Origin: Niastella vici
Lineage (GTDB): Bacteria > Bacteroidota > Bacteroidia > Chitinophagales > Chitinophagaceae
Assembly: GCF_002077945.1 (NCBI RefSeq)
Contig: NZ_LVYD01000046.1
Location: 186,001-250,000 of the forward strand
Direction of reading: 5' to 3'
DNA: 64,000 bases
The notes beneath the pieces were generated by a model. It ran no database searches. It saw only the letters and a list, made by a program, of their open reading frames with translations, and was not told the DNA's origin. Below, piece after piece: positions 51,837 to 60,408 of this stretch; the first letter of the stretch is position 1, and every line of letters starts with the position of its first letter. Position numbers and translations under genes: made by a program.

Positions 51837-52766
51837 TTACATCCCTTTATACAAATGCCCCAGGTAGCCCGCCAGCTCCATAAGCCAGGCGATGCCCAGG
51901 TGTACTATTAATCCTCCCCAGATACTACGCGTATTATACACTACTGCACCCAGCACAATGCCCCCGAAATAGGAGGTAATGCATTCGAACAGGGGTTTTC
52001 CAAAATGAATGGAACAGTAGAACGTCGCCACCGGTAATATGGCATGTTTACCGGCAAAACGGGCAAACGCAAGCACTAAAAATCCGCGAAAGAAAAATTC
52101 GATGGTCACAAAGTCGATCCCATAGGAGAGCTCATAGAGCAGTTTCCAGGGAAAACTATGCTGCACGTATTGGTTAATGATCTCAATTCGTTGCACTTTG
52201 GGATACGTATGCAGAAAATCATTTTGGGTGGCTGCAAAAGCTATCAGTGGCACCATGCCCAGCAATAACAGCAGGTAAGGTTGCACATTGAACCCTTTTG
52301 CCTGTAAGCCGGCCAGCGGTTTATCGAACCTGCCCCATCGCCAAATGGCGGTGACGAGTGCGGCTGTCACTAATAATTTTAAAGGCCAGTCGAGCACACG
52401 GAACCAATACTGGTTCCAGGGGTAAGGAAAATGGGTTGTAAGAAGACCGGCTACTTCGTTGAACGTGATCTTGATGGCGAAAATGAAGGGCGCTGCAATC
52501 AGCAACACGAAAAAGAACCGGTTATCGGGAATGGTTTCGCCGGCCAGCAGGAATTGCAGCAGCCAGGCGATGGTAAAAACAAAACCAAACAGTCCAAAGA
52601 AGGCGGCAATGCGCAGGGGCCAGGAGGGGATAGCCACAATGGCGGGCTCAATGCCAAAGGTATAATTACAGGTGATGGCAATGGCTACAAAAAGGGTAGT
52701 AAGTAAAAAAATGGTGCGGTTAACAGATTGGAAATAATTCCGCAGGTAACCAATGATCTCGTTCAT
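51837..52766 (-). CDS. CPBP/Abi-family membrane protein (CAAX-protease-like)
   Basis: A 309-residue membrane protein with eight or so hydrophobic helices. The C-terminal CPBP motifs are Glu223-x3-Arg227 in TIEFFFRGF, His254 in YCSIHFGKP and His289 in GGLIVHLGIAW. The first of the two glutamates of the usual EExxxR motif is Ile222, so metalloprotease activity may be altered. CPBP proteins include type II CAAX proteases and bacteriocin-immunity proteins (Abi). It is separated from the upstream plsX by a terminator and converges on small protein B. The function is open. Confidence 0.84.
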   Translation of the reverse strand: MNEIIGYLRNYFQSVNRTIFLLTTLFVAIAITCNYTFGIEPAIVAIPSWPLRIAAFFGLFGFVFTIAWLLQFLLAGETIPDNRFFFVLLIAAPFIFAIKITFNEVAGLLTTHFPYPWNQYWFRVLDWPLKLLVTAALVTAIWRWGRFDKPLAGLQAKGFNVQPYLLLLLGMVPLIAFAATQNDFLHTYPKVQRIEIINQYVQHSFPWKLLYELSYGIDFVTIEFFFRGFLVLAFARFAGKHAILPVATFYCSIHFGKPLFECITSYFGGIVLGAVVYNTRSIWGGLIVHLGIAWLMELAGYLGHLYKGM

Positions 52767-52882
52767 GGAAGAAAGGCTTCAGCATGGAAGGTATGAAAAA
52801 ACGGCAAACCACCGGCCTATCGGGCCACCTGTGAAATGGCAAACAGAACCAGATAAACTTATTTCCATTTAAACCAAAAAAT

Positions 52883-52912
52883 AACGCCGGTCTTTTTAAT
52901 GAGACCGGCGTT
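52883..52912 (-). terminator. Terminator of the yceD-rpmF-plsX operon
   Basis: AACGCCGGTC (52883-52892) pairs over 10 bp with GACCGGCGTT (52903-52912); on the minus strand it is followed by ATTTTTTGG. Confidence 0.85.
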
Positions 52913-52934
52913 TAATATGATAAAAGAGAACAGA

Positions 52935-53879
52935 TTATTTTGCTTCGAAACTGGCTTTCATTTTTCCGAGCAGATCGGTGGCGATCATTTTCTGGGCCAG
53001 GTGTATCATATTGCTGAAGGCTTTGGCGTGTGAAATACCATGACCAATGATCACGGGTTTGGCAACGCCTAATACCGGGGTTCCGCCATATAATTCGAAA
53101 TTAAAACGGTCGAGGTACTCGTGTTTTATTTCTTTGCGGTGGGTGATCTCGTACAGGCTTTCGGCCAGTTTCAGGATCACATTTCCGGTAAACCCATCGC
53201 AAACCATTACATCGGCTTTGTCGAGCAGGATATCCCGGCCTTCTACATTGCCTACAAAATTGATCTGCGTATTTTCTTTCAGCAGGGGATAGGTACCTTG
53301 CGCCAGCAGGTTGCCCTTGCCTTCTTCTTCCCCAATATTCAATAATGCAACACGCGGATTGTCAATGCCCAGGATGTGTTTCGCATACAGCGAACCCAAC
53401 AGGGCAAACTGGTTCAGGTGCTCGGGTTTGCAATCGGCGTTAAGGCCAACATCGAGCAGCAGACCGGTGTTTCCGTTGTCTTTAGGAATAATGGTAGAAA
53501 TAGTAGGCCTTTGAACACCTTCTATGGGTTTGATACTATACATAGCGCCCACCAGCATAGCCCCGGTATTTCCGGCGCTTATAAATGCACCCGCTTTTCC
53601 CGATGCCAGGAGGTGAAAGCCAACAGCAATGGATGATTGCTGCTTTTCTTTCAGTGCTTTGGTAGGAGATTCGTTATAATCAATTACCTGAGGGGCGTGA
53701 AAAACACGAACCTTATCGGCCGGTATTTCATGTTGCTGCAGCAATGGATTGATCTGCGCTTCATCACCCACTAAAAACAACAGAGCCGGATCATCAGCTT
53801 CTGTCAGGTAATCGCGGATGCCCTTTACTGCTTCCAGTGGTGCAAAGTCTCCGCCCATCATGTCTAAACAGATAGTCAT
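52935..53879 (-). CDS. plsX: Phosphate acyltransferase PlsX
   Basis: A 314-residue peripheral enzyme that converts acyl-ACP and phosphate to acyl-phosphate for phospholipid synthesis. Family segments include ICLDMMGGDFAPLEAVKG at the N-terminus, ESPTKALKEKQQSSIAVG, SAGNTGAMLVGAM, CDGFTGNVILKLAE and a C-terminal GHGISHAKAF. The start is the ATG at 53879; the frame's first TTG at 53888 is not needed. It follows rpmF by 62 bp on the same strand in the order yceD-rpmF-plsX, the widely conserved arrangement. Confidence 0.96.
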   Translation of the reverse strand: MTICLDMMGGDFAPLEAVKGIRDYLTEADDPALLFLVGDEAQINPLLQQHEIPADKVRVFHAPQVIDYNESPTKALKEKQQSSIAVGFHLLASGKAGAFISAGNTGAMLVGAMYSIKPIEGVQRPTISTIIPKDNGNTGLLLDVGLNADCKPEHLNQFALLGSLYAKHILGIDNPRVALLNIGEEEGKGNLLAQGTYPLLKENTQINFVGNVEGRDILLDKADVMVCDGFTGNVILKLAESLYEITHRKEIKHEYLDRFNFELYGGTPVLGVAKPVIIGHGISHAKAFSNMIHLAQKMIATDLLGKMKASFEAK

Positions 53880-53941
53880 TTCCGGCAACGAGGCTTATTA
53901 TATTATAATAATAAAGGAGGTTAAAAGTGCGGCTTATATAA

Positions 53942-54124
53942 TTAAGCCTTTTCTACTACTACTTTACCTTTATAGTATAATTTGCCTTCACTTACGTGAG
54001 CGCGATGGCGAACATGCGTTTCTCCCGTAGTGCTGTCCTTGCTCAAGGTTACTTTTTCAGCCTTATAGTGTGTTCTTCTTTTAGCACCCCGCTGTTGGGA
54101 ATGTCTCCGTTTTGGATTAGGCAT
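53942..54124 (-). CDS. rpmF: 50S ribosomal protein L32 (zinc-free form)
   Basis: A 60-residue basic protein with the L32 start MPNPKRRHSQQRGAKRRTHYKAE. The four zinc-binding cysteines of the C+ form are absent, as in other Chitinophagaceae; the C-terminal part VRHRAHVSEGKLYYKGK replaces the ribbon. It belongs to the large ribosomal subunit. Located 35 bp after yceD and upstream of plsX, so cotranscribed with them. No L32 with cysteines is seen in the window. Confidence 0.96.
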   Translation of the reverse strand: MPNPKRRHSQQRGAKRRTHYKAEKVTLSKDSTTGETHVRHRAHVSEGKLYYKGKVVVEKA

Positions 54125-54159
54125 ACACTCAGATTTATAACGTCTATTTTAAAAAATAA

Positions 54160-54708
54160 TTAATTGTCTTCCAGGTCTTTAAACTTTTCCAGCCCCTTCC
54201 ACAAGGGGTTTATGGACGATTGTTTCTGTTCTTCCAGTTTCCTGAGCATTTCCAGCACTTCTTTATTACAGTGCGGACCGCCCATTTCATCATCAGCACA
54301 CATCCGTTGCATAGGAATGCTCAGGTTTATAAACTCATAGATCCAGTCGGCTATGTGCAAATGGCTTTCTCCTTTTGAAATGTAATAAACATCGGGATCT
54401 TCCTCTTGTTCATTCATAACATCTGGTTCGTCAACCATTTTAACTACAAGGTTGAACTCATCCCACAATTCAAGTGGCAAATTATTGCCACAGCGGTCAC
54501 AGGTTACCTCCAGTTTGCCACCGACCTCAAATTTCAGTAGCATAAAGCCGTTTTGCTTTTCCAGCGACAGTTTTACGTGCGCGGTGCAATGGCGGAAATC
54601 CTGCTCCTGGTATTCTACAAAGAACTTATCGTCGATGGTATATTCAAACTCATGAGTGCCCGGTTTCAATCCTACAAATGCTATATCGTAATTCCGTCGG
54701 CTGTTCAT
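54160..54708 (-). CDS. YceD/DUF177 family protein
   Basis: A 182-residue soluble protein of the YceD (DUF177) family. The middle contains a CDRCG pair (Cys-x2-Cys) in GGKLEVTCDRCGNNLPLEL, and a second Cys pair region is near CADDEMGGPHCNKE, which may bind zinc. YceD homologues are linked to 23S rRNA accumulation in plants and bacteria. It is the first gene of the yceD-rpmF-plsX operon and has a TACCTTTG -7 box 23 nt upstream. The start is the first ATG after that box. Confidence 0.92.
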   Translation of the reverse strand: MNSRRNYDIAFVGLKPGTHEFEYTIDDKFFVEYQEQDFRHCTAHVKLSLEKQNGFMLLKFEVGGKLEVTCDRCGNNLPLELWDEFNLVVKMVDEPDVMNEQEEDPDVYYISKGESHLHIADWIYEFINLSIPMQRMCADDEMGGPHCNKEVLEMLRKLEEQKQSSINPLWKGLEKFKDLEDN

Positions 54709-54731
54709 GAACTACCCTTTTAAAGAGTTTG

Positions 54732-54739
54732 CAAAGGTA
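54732..54739 (-). promoter_or_regulatory. -7 promoter box of the yceD-rpmF-plsX operon
   Basis: Minus-strand TACCTTTG matches TAnnTTTG and lies 23 nt before the yceD start codon. No convincing -33 TTG at 17-23 nt. Confidence 0.5.
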
Positions 54740-54940
54740 GGGATTCTCAGGCAAACAGGTAAAGGTTGTCGCAAAAAAATGGCAAAAATAGCCTGTTTTG
54801 AACCGTAATGTTGTCTGGGAACCCCGTGGTTACGGGCAAAATTACTATAAATGGGTGAAAGTTATTAAGTTACCGGTAGGCAGTTTGCCAGGGGAGTGGT
54901 GAGTTTTAACTTCTTAACTCTAAGTTCCCAGGTTCGGGGA

Positions 54941-54968
54941 TTACCGGTTAACAGTTACTGGTTTCAGG
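54941..54968. repeat. Heptad array overlapping a stop codon
   Basis: TTACCGG, TTAACAG, TTACTGG, TTTCAGG; the first three bases are the sugar transferase stop codon on the minus strand. The CCGGTTA-type unit also occurs at 42654-42681. Confidence 0.55.
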
Positions 54969-55756
54969 GTTTTCTTTTTCAGGGTGGCTGATTCATCAAC
55001 CAGTTGGTGCACCGGCTGCCGGTTGCTCCCCATAGCGACCGGGACCGATTGTTGATTTTCGGGCTTCTTCCCCAGCAGGAACAGTACCAGTTTCCGCGCG
55101 GTACCATATATTATATATATGTCGAGCCGCATGCTTGCCGATTTTACATACCGGGCATCCCATTCAAATCTTTTGTAAATGCATTCCCGGCTCATGATCT
55201 TCCCATGGTAGCCCTTTACCTGGGCCAGCCCCGTAATGCCTGGTTTTACCAGGTTACGGAATTTATATCCCGGAATAAGTTCGGCAAAAGCATTGCAATC
55301 GGCATGCATATGAGGGCGGGGGCCAACAATACTCATGTTACCGGCAAGCACATTAAAGAACTGGGGCAGTTCATCGAGGTTCGATTGCCGCAGGAACCGC
55401 CCCAGGGGGGTGATGGGTTCCTCACTGATCTCAAGGCGTTTAGTATGGGCCAAAGGGTTATGAACCAGGGTGCGCAATTTGTAACAGGTAAATGATCGTC
55501 CCCCACGACCGGTTCTTTTCTGTAGAAAAAATACGGGGCCTTTCGACGTAAGCTTTATTAACAAAGCCAGCACTGGCAATAACCAGCTTAAAATGGTTAT
55601 TATAATAGCCGTTGCAAACAATACATCAAGTATCCGTTTGCAGAGGAAATAGCCTCTTTTACTATCAACATATTTGCGCAGGACGGTCCTTTTCAACAAA
55701 GGCAACCTTTTTTCTTGAATCATAGTATTCTTAATGACAGTATACGGTATAACCAT
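54941..55756 (-). CDS. Initiating sugar transferase (WbaP/WcaJ catalytic domain type)
   Basis: A 271-residue bacterial sugar transferase. One membrane segment (about 43-70) is followed by the phosphoglycosyl transferase core: KLTSKGPVFFLQKRTGRGG, YKLRTLV, SNLDELPQFFNVLAGNMS, IVGPRPHM and VKPGITGLAQVKGY. Such enzymes move a sugar phosphate from a UDP-sugar to undecaprenyl phosphate, starting exopolysaccharide or O-antigen synthesis. The N-terminal membrane domain of full-length WbaP is absent, as in PglC-type enzymes. The second ATG at 55723 is also possible. The last codons overlap a heptad array. It is divergent from the nucleotidyltransferase-like gene. Confidence 0.92.
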   Translation of the reverse strand: MVIPYTVIKNTMIQEKRLPLLKRTVLRKYVDSKRGYFLCKRILDVLFATAIIITILSWLLPVLALLIKLTSKGPVFFLQKRTGRGGRSFTCYKLRTLVHNPLAHTKRLEISEEPITPLGRFLRQSNLDELPQFFNVLAGNMSIVGPRPHMHADCNAFAELIPGYKFRNLVKPGITGLAQVKGYHGKIMSRECIYKRFEWDARYVKSASMRLDIYIIYGTARKLVLFLLGKKPENQQSVPVAMGSNRQPVHQLVDESATLKKKTLKPVTVNR

Positions 55757-55791
55757 TTATAGAGTTGCCTTTAATCAACAATACTTACTGC

Positions 55792-56712
55792 ATGCCAGCA
55801 CAATGTGAACAAAGTATCATGAAGGCCCTGGCCTATTTTGATATCTTTAATTATCCGCTTACAAAGGATGAGATATTTCAATTTCTCGATCGTCCCATGG
55901 ACCCGGATGAACTAAAGCCTGTATTGCAACAGCTTGTTGTTGACAAACGCATTTTTCAATTGGGGCATTTTTATTCATTGCAACCCGACCCCGCATTGCA
56001 TACCAGAAGAATTAATGGCAATAATAAAGCCGAATTATTACTACAAACAGCCTATAAAGCGGGTGGTTTCCTGTTCAGGTTCCCCTTTGTAATGGGTATT
56101 GGCATTTCGGGATCATTATCAAAGAACTTCGCCGATCAGCATACCGATATTGACTTTTTTATTATCACCCGAACCAACCGGATGTGGATTGCCAGAACGC
56201 TGATGCACCTTTTCAAAAAATTAACATTTATCACCGGCCATCAGCATTGGTATTGTATGAATTATTATATTGATGAAGAAGCCATGCTGATTGAAGAACA
56301 GAATATTTTTACCGCTACTGAAATGGTTACCCTGTTGCCGGTTTGCGGCAATGGCACCATGGACCGTTTTTATGATCAAAACAGCTGGACGGATAATTAT
56401 TATCCCAATCAAACTATAAGAAAACATTCTATGTTACTGAGCCGGTCGGGCTGGTTAAAAAGATCGGTAGAATGGTTGCTGAATAATAAAGTGGGTAATG
56501 CGTTGGATGATCTGTTGATGCGCATCACTATTCGCCGTTGGAAGGAGAAAGAAGAACTGCTGAAGACCAATTCGCATGGCAACCGTATGGGCATGTGCGC
56601 CGGCAAACATTTCTCTAAACCAAAGCCGGAGTTTTTTCAACGAAAGGTGTTGGAATCACTTCAGAAGAAGCTTACAGAGATCAATGGAAATTTAATTGGC
56701 AGCAGGATGTAA
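55792..56712 (+). CDS. Nucleotidyltransferase-fold protein, unknown substrate
   Basis: A 306-residue soluble protein. The N-terminal 70 residues look like a winged helix (ALAYFDIFNYPLTKDEIFQFL onward), followed by a nucleotidyltransferase-like core at about 95-130. That core has GISGSLSKNF and DIDFFIITR, the G-S-x-n-D-x-D pattern of pol-beta-type nucleotidyltransferases. The C-terminal 150 residues are helical and basic. It lies 3 bp from the stop codon of the convergent radical SAM gene and next to a sugar transferase. I cannot name its substrate; the ATG at 55792 is used because the frame's upstream start is only a TTG. Confidence 0.68.
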   Translation: MPAQCEQSIMKALAYFDIFNYPLTKDEIFQFLDRPMDPDELKPVLQQLVVDKRIFQLGHFYSLQPDPALHTRRINGNNKAELLLQTAYKAGGFLFRFPFVMGIGISGSLSKNFADQHTDIDFFIITRTNRMWIARTLMHLFKKLTFITGHQHWYCMNYYIDEEAMLIEEQNIFTATEMVTLLPVCGNGTMDRFYDQNSWTDNYYPNQTIRKHSMLLSRSGWLKRSVEWLLNNKVGNALDDLLMRITIRRWKEKEELLKTNSHGNRMGMCAGKHFSKPKPEFFQRKVLESLQKKLTEINGNLIGSRM

Positions 56713-56715
56713 GTG

Positions 56716-58122
56716 TTAAATAACTTTTTTCCTTTCCTCGACCCACATATGCCCCTTGGCCAGGGTTGAACGCAGCTTCAGCATGGACAACCTGAATAAA
56801 TTGGCCACCGGTTTCTTCAGGGCCTTGTGATAATTCACTTCATAGTTGATCATCTGAATGGCATAATCGTAATACTTCCTGTTATACGTTCTGGTAAAAT
56901 CTATATCGCGATCGGTACTGTTTTCCCAGGGCAAACTGGCTACAAAACGATCTTCCACTTCTGCATACAACGGCGTTCCTTTAATGGGGTAGGCCACGGT
57001 AATGGTGAACAGGTCGGGATCGGCATTTTTTAGATGTTGTACGGTAGCATAAATATCTTCCTTTGTTTCGCCGGGATAACCTACCATAATAAATGTGCCG
57101 GCCTGCAGCCCGTGTTTGCGTGCCAGTTGTATCATTTGTTGCACCTGCTCTACTTCAACGCGGCGGTCCATAAGGTCAATAACTTTTTGAGAACCGCTTT
57201 CTGCGCCTATCCATACCCTGAAGCAACCACTCTTTTTTAAATTGATGATCACTTCTTCATTCATGCGGTCGGCCCGCGAAATGCACTCATACGGCATCAC
57301 CAGGTTACGGCTGGTTATTTCTTCTGTAAATTTTTCCAGCCATTGATGGCTTACGGTAAACACATCATCTACAAACCAGAGGCTATCCACCGCATAATTG
57401 GCTTTTATATGTTCAATTTCATCCACTACTTTACCCGGACTTCTTCTGCGATAACTTTGTCCGTACACCGCACGGCTGCACCATTTGCAACTGTATGGGC
57501 AACCCCGCATGGTGCTTACTGAAATGGTACTGGTGCCATGTCGGCCTTTCCAGGCATCGAAATACAACGACAGGTTTACTTTATGGCGATTGGGAAAGGG
57601 AAGCACATCGAGGTTCTTTAATTTGGTGCGTTCCTTATTCTGCAGCATTCCTTTTTCGGCATCGAGGTATGATACGCCTTCAATATCTGCCAGTGTGCCG
57701 GTAAACGTGCCTTCCATATACTGCACCAATTCAAGCATGGTTTGCTCTCCTTCACCCGATACAATAAAATTTGCACCATGTTCCAGGAACTTCAACGCAT
57801 GGTTCCTCACCTCTGGGCCGCCCAGTATTATTTTTGTTTGTTGTAATTCGGGAGTATCCTTTACAAAATTGATGATGCGCAGCACATTCAGTTTTGTCAT
57901 CAGGTTGGTGTAAATACCAATCACCTGCGGGCGCTCTTCCAACAGCCTGGTGCATAATTTATCGAATGAAGAAAAGGTACTGTCGAATACCTCGTTGTTA
58001 TATCCATGTTGTTCGAGGTATGCTGATATATAGAGAATGCCCAGCGGTACATAGGGCCGCATAATGGCTTGTTCTTTGGCATCTTCACCGATAAAATATC
58101 CATGTGTTAACAGGATCTTCAT
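56716..58122 (-). CDS. B12-binding-domain radical SAM protein (1)
   Basis: A 468-residue protein. Residues about 1-140 form a B12-binding Rossmann domain without the DxHxxG motif (usual for this class), and about 195-400 the radical SAM barrel with Cys208, Cys212 and Cys215 in RGCPYSCKWC. Downstream the GAESGSQKVIDLMDRR and GYPGETKEDI segments are typical of the B12-rSAM class. The start overlaps the stop of the upstream methyltransferase gene by 4 bp (ATGA), so translation is coupled. It is the last gene of the operon. Methylation or rearrangement of an unreactive carbon is likely; the substrate is unknown. Confidence 0.88.
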   Translation of the reverse strand: MKILLTHGYFIGEDAKEQAIMRPYVPLGILYISAYLEQHGYNNEVFDSTFSSFDKLCTRLLEERPQVIGIYTNLMTKLNVLRIINFVKDTPELQQTKIILGGPEVRNHALKFLEHGANFIVSGEGEQTMLELVQYMEGTFTGTLADIEGVSYLDAEKGMLQNKERTKLKNLDVLPFPNRHKVNLSLYFDAWKGRHGTSTISVSTMRGCPYSCKWCSRAVYGQSYRRRSPGKVVDEIEHIKANYAVDSLWFVDDVFTVSHQWLEKFTEEITSRNLVMPYECISRADRMNEEVIINLKKSGCFRVWIGAESGSQKVIDLMDRRVEVEQVQQMIQLARKHGLQAGTFIMVGYPGETKEDIYATVQHLKNADPDLFTITVAYPIKGTPLYAEVEDRFVASLPWENSTDRDIDFTRTYNRKYYDYAIQMINYEVNYHKALKKPVANLFRLSMLKLRSTLAKGHMWVEERKKVI

Positions 58123-58934
58123 TTCACTTCTTTTTTAAATAACAGGAATGCATGATCGGCAAGTATGGTAGCGAAGGGCGCGCCACCAATCCTGTCTTCT
58201 GCTTTTACCAATCCATTAAAGAACCGCCGGTGTTGTTGCATATAGCCTTCCATCCAGGATGGCGGAATGCAAAGGCCCACCGGTCTTTTTTCCATCAATT
58301 GCAATGGCCGCATCAACCGGGTAAATTTTTTTATAGAATAATAATATACCGGCTGCTGAACAGTTGCCGACAGCGGCACCATTACTTCTCCATTGTTCCA
58401 TCTTCTGAACGCCTGCCTGGGTTGCGCTTTCAACAGGTAATACATGGTTTCCCACAAACAATATTTTCCAAACAATACCACAGCCAGGAAACCACCCGGC
58501 CGTAGTAATTGCTGTAATTGTTTGGCTACATTTTCCATTACCGCAGGCGCTGCGCAATTGAGGCCTGCAAAATTGGAAATAATACCATCGAATTGCCGGC
58601 CCTGAAATGTAGCATGCAATTCGTTAAAGGAACAAGTTTGAAATTCAGGTTGATTGGGTAAAGGGGCTATCGCTATTTTTCGTTTTGCTTTTTCGATCAT
58701 GGCAGGTGATGCATCGGTGGCCGTAACATGATGTTCTTTTTGCGCCATCCAGATTGCATCGGCGCCGGTTCCGCAATTGATCTCAAGTAACTGCATCCCG
58801 CTCTTTTGTGCCAGCAATGGCCGAAGCCATTTATAGCTGATGCGGCGTTGCGCGTGGCCAATAAGGCTATCGGTGAACGCAACATCATAGTTGCCTGCCA
58901 GTACATCAAAAGTGGTTGCCTTACTCATGTGCAT
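58119..58934 (-). CDS. SAM-dependent methyltransferase
   Basis: A 271-residue class I methyltransferase. The SAM-binding motif is LLEINCGTGADAIWMA near residue 55-70, with the acidic TATDASP strand and a later DGIISNFAGLNC motif. The C-terminal part looks like a substrate-capping region. Two ATGs (58934 and 58928) are possible. It overlaps both neighbours in the rSAM operon, so it is part of the same pathway. An O-, N- or C-methyl transfer on a small molecule, lipid or glycan is likely; the target is unknown. Confidence 0.85.
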   Translation of the reverse strand: MHMSKATTFDVLAGNYDVAFTDSLIGHAQRRISYKWLRPLLAQKSGMQLLEINCGTGADAIWMAQKEHHVTATDASPAMIEKAKRKIAIAPLPNQPEFQTCSFNELHATFQGRQFDGIISNFAGLNCAAPAVMENVAKQLQQLLRPGGFLAVVLFGKYCLWETMYYLLKAQPRQAFRRWNNGEVMVPLSATVQQPVYYYSIKKFTRLMRPLQLMEKRPVGLCIPPSWMEGYMQQHRRFFNGLVKAEDRIGGAPFATILADHAFLLFKKEVK

Positions 58935-60384
58935 ACCGGTTTAACTGAATACGCTCTAATAACAGCGATGGCATATGCCAACAGGCGGATGCTATTTTTT
59001 TATAATCCTGACCCCTCAATGCAAAAGGATTCTTTATGGCATTACGTAACGCTACCCACCCTTGTTGCCTGCGGAACACATGATGCACATACCGGTGCAG
59101 CTTTTTATAAAATTGGGGCGGATACGTATTGCGGAACATCAGTAACAGTTCGTCTGAATCGGTCCAGTTGCTTTTTTGCGTGAGCTCTGCTTTCACCCGC
59201 TCATGGAACACCGTACCTGGCAGCGGATACGACACCGAGATGCCCATTTCATAGGGCAGCAGGTCCTTGATCATCCGAATGGTTTTGGCAATATCTTCTT
59301 TTGTTTCGCCGGGATAACCAAATTGTATAAAGAAAGAAGGATGAATGCCATGCTGTTTCAGCAGCGTAGTGGCCTGGTAAATTTGTTCAACCGTAGTGCC
59401 TTTATCCATGGCGTCGAGCACTTTTTGCGAACCGCTTTCGGCGCCCATCCAAATATTATGACAACCCGCCCGGGCGAGGTCTCTGATCGTATCTTCCTGC
59501 AAAAGCAGGTCGGCCCGCGCCTGTATCTTGAACCGGAATTGTAGTTGTACTTTTTGCAACTGATCGGCAAATGCGCGAACCCATCCAGGCTTTAAACCAA
59601 AGATGTCGTCGCAGAACCAGATATGATCGAACTGGAATTTATGTTTCAGCCATTTTAATTCTTCCACCACTTTCTCAGGCGACCTTGCATTGTAGCGGTT
59701 GCCGTAGATTGGTTTGGCGCACCAGTTGCATTTGAACGGGCACCCCCGCGTGGTGGCCACATTAAGGGAAAAGTAACCGGAACTTTTTAACCACATGTTC
59801 TTATATGGAGTAATATCAACCAGGTCCCAGGCGGGCAATGGCAAAGCATCCAGGTCCTTCATCACCAGGCGGCGCGTGGTTTTGAAGACGGCGGCGTTGC
59901 GCAGGAATGCCAGTCCGGCAATATGTTCAAAATCATTTTCTTTATGTTGAATGGCCTGCACCAGTTCAAGCAGTGTTTGCTCGGCTTCACCGAGGATAAC
60001 GAAGTCGGCGCCCTCGCGGCAATATTGTTCAAAATGATCGGTACTGTCTGAGCTGGAAACGATCACTGTACAACCTTTTGCTTTGGCCAGCTTCATCATG
60101 GCAAAAGCGGCTTCACGCATATTGGTGAGGCACATTTTGGTGAGGTAGTTGAAGCCATCATCGTACAGGATGAAAAAGTTGGGTGTTTGCTCATCCAATG
60201 CGTGTTGAATATCCTGCGCCTGGTGTGCAAACAGGGTGTCGAATAAAGAAACCACATAACCGTTCTCACGCATGAGGGCCGCAGCATACAGGGTACCCAA
60301 TGGAGGGTAAGGTTGCCCGGTAGCCCATTGCTTGGGGTCGAATCGTAGAAAATAAGAATGTGAGAATAATATCCTGTTGTTCAT
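58921..60384 (-). CDS. B12-binding-domain radical SAM protein (2)
   Basis: A 487-residue paralogue of the gene at 56716. The B12-binding domain spans about 1-150 (PYPPLGTLYAAALMRENGY near the start) and the radical SAM barrel about 205-400, with Cys215, Cys219 and Cys222 in RGCPFKCNWC. The MGAESGSQKVLDAMDKG and QFGYPGETKEDI segments match those of protein 1. The C-terminal 90 residues are unrelated to a known domain I can name. It overlaps the next gene by 14 bp, so the operon is tightly packed. Confidence 0.88.
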   Translation of the reverse strand: MNNRILFSHSYFLRFDPKQWATGQPYPPLGTLYAAALMRENGYVVSLFDTLFAHQAQDIQHALDEQTPNFFILYDDGFNYLTKMCLTNMREAAFAMMKLAKAKGCTVIVSSSDSTDHFEQYCREGADFVILGEAEQTLLELVQAIQHKENDFEHIAGLAFLRNAAVFKTTRRLVMKDLDALPLPAWDLVDITPYKNMWLKSSGYFSLNVATTRGCPFKCNWCAKPIYGNRYNARSPEKVVEELKWLKHKFQFDHIWFCDDIFGLKPGWVRAFADQLQKVQLQFRFKIQARADLLLQEDTIRDLARAGCHNIWMGAESGSQKVLDAMDKGTTVEQIYQATTLLKQHGIHPSFFIQFGYPGETKEDIAKTIRMIKDLLPYEMGISVSYPLPGTVFHERVKAELTQKSNWTDSDELLLMFRNTYPPQFYKKLHRYVHHVFRRQQGWVALRNAIKNPFALRGQDYKKIASACWHMPSLLLERIQLNRYAHE

Positions 60385-60408
60385 GATAATTCGTTAATCG
60401 TTCTCAGT

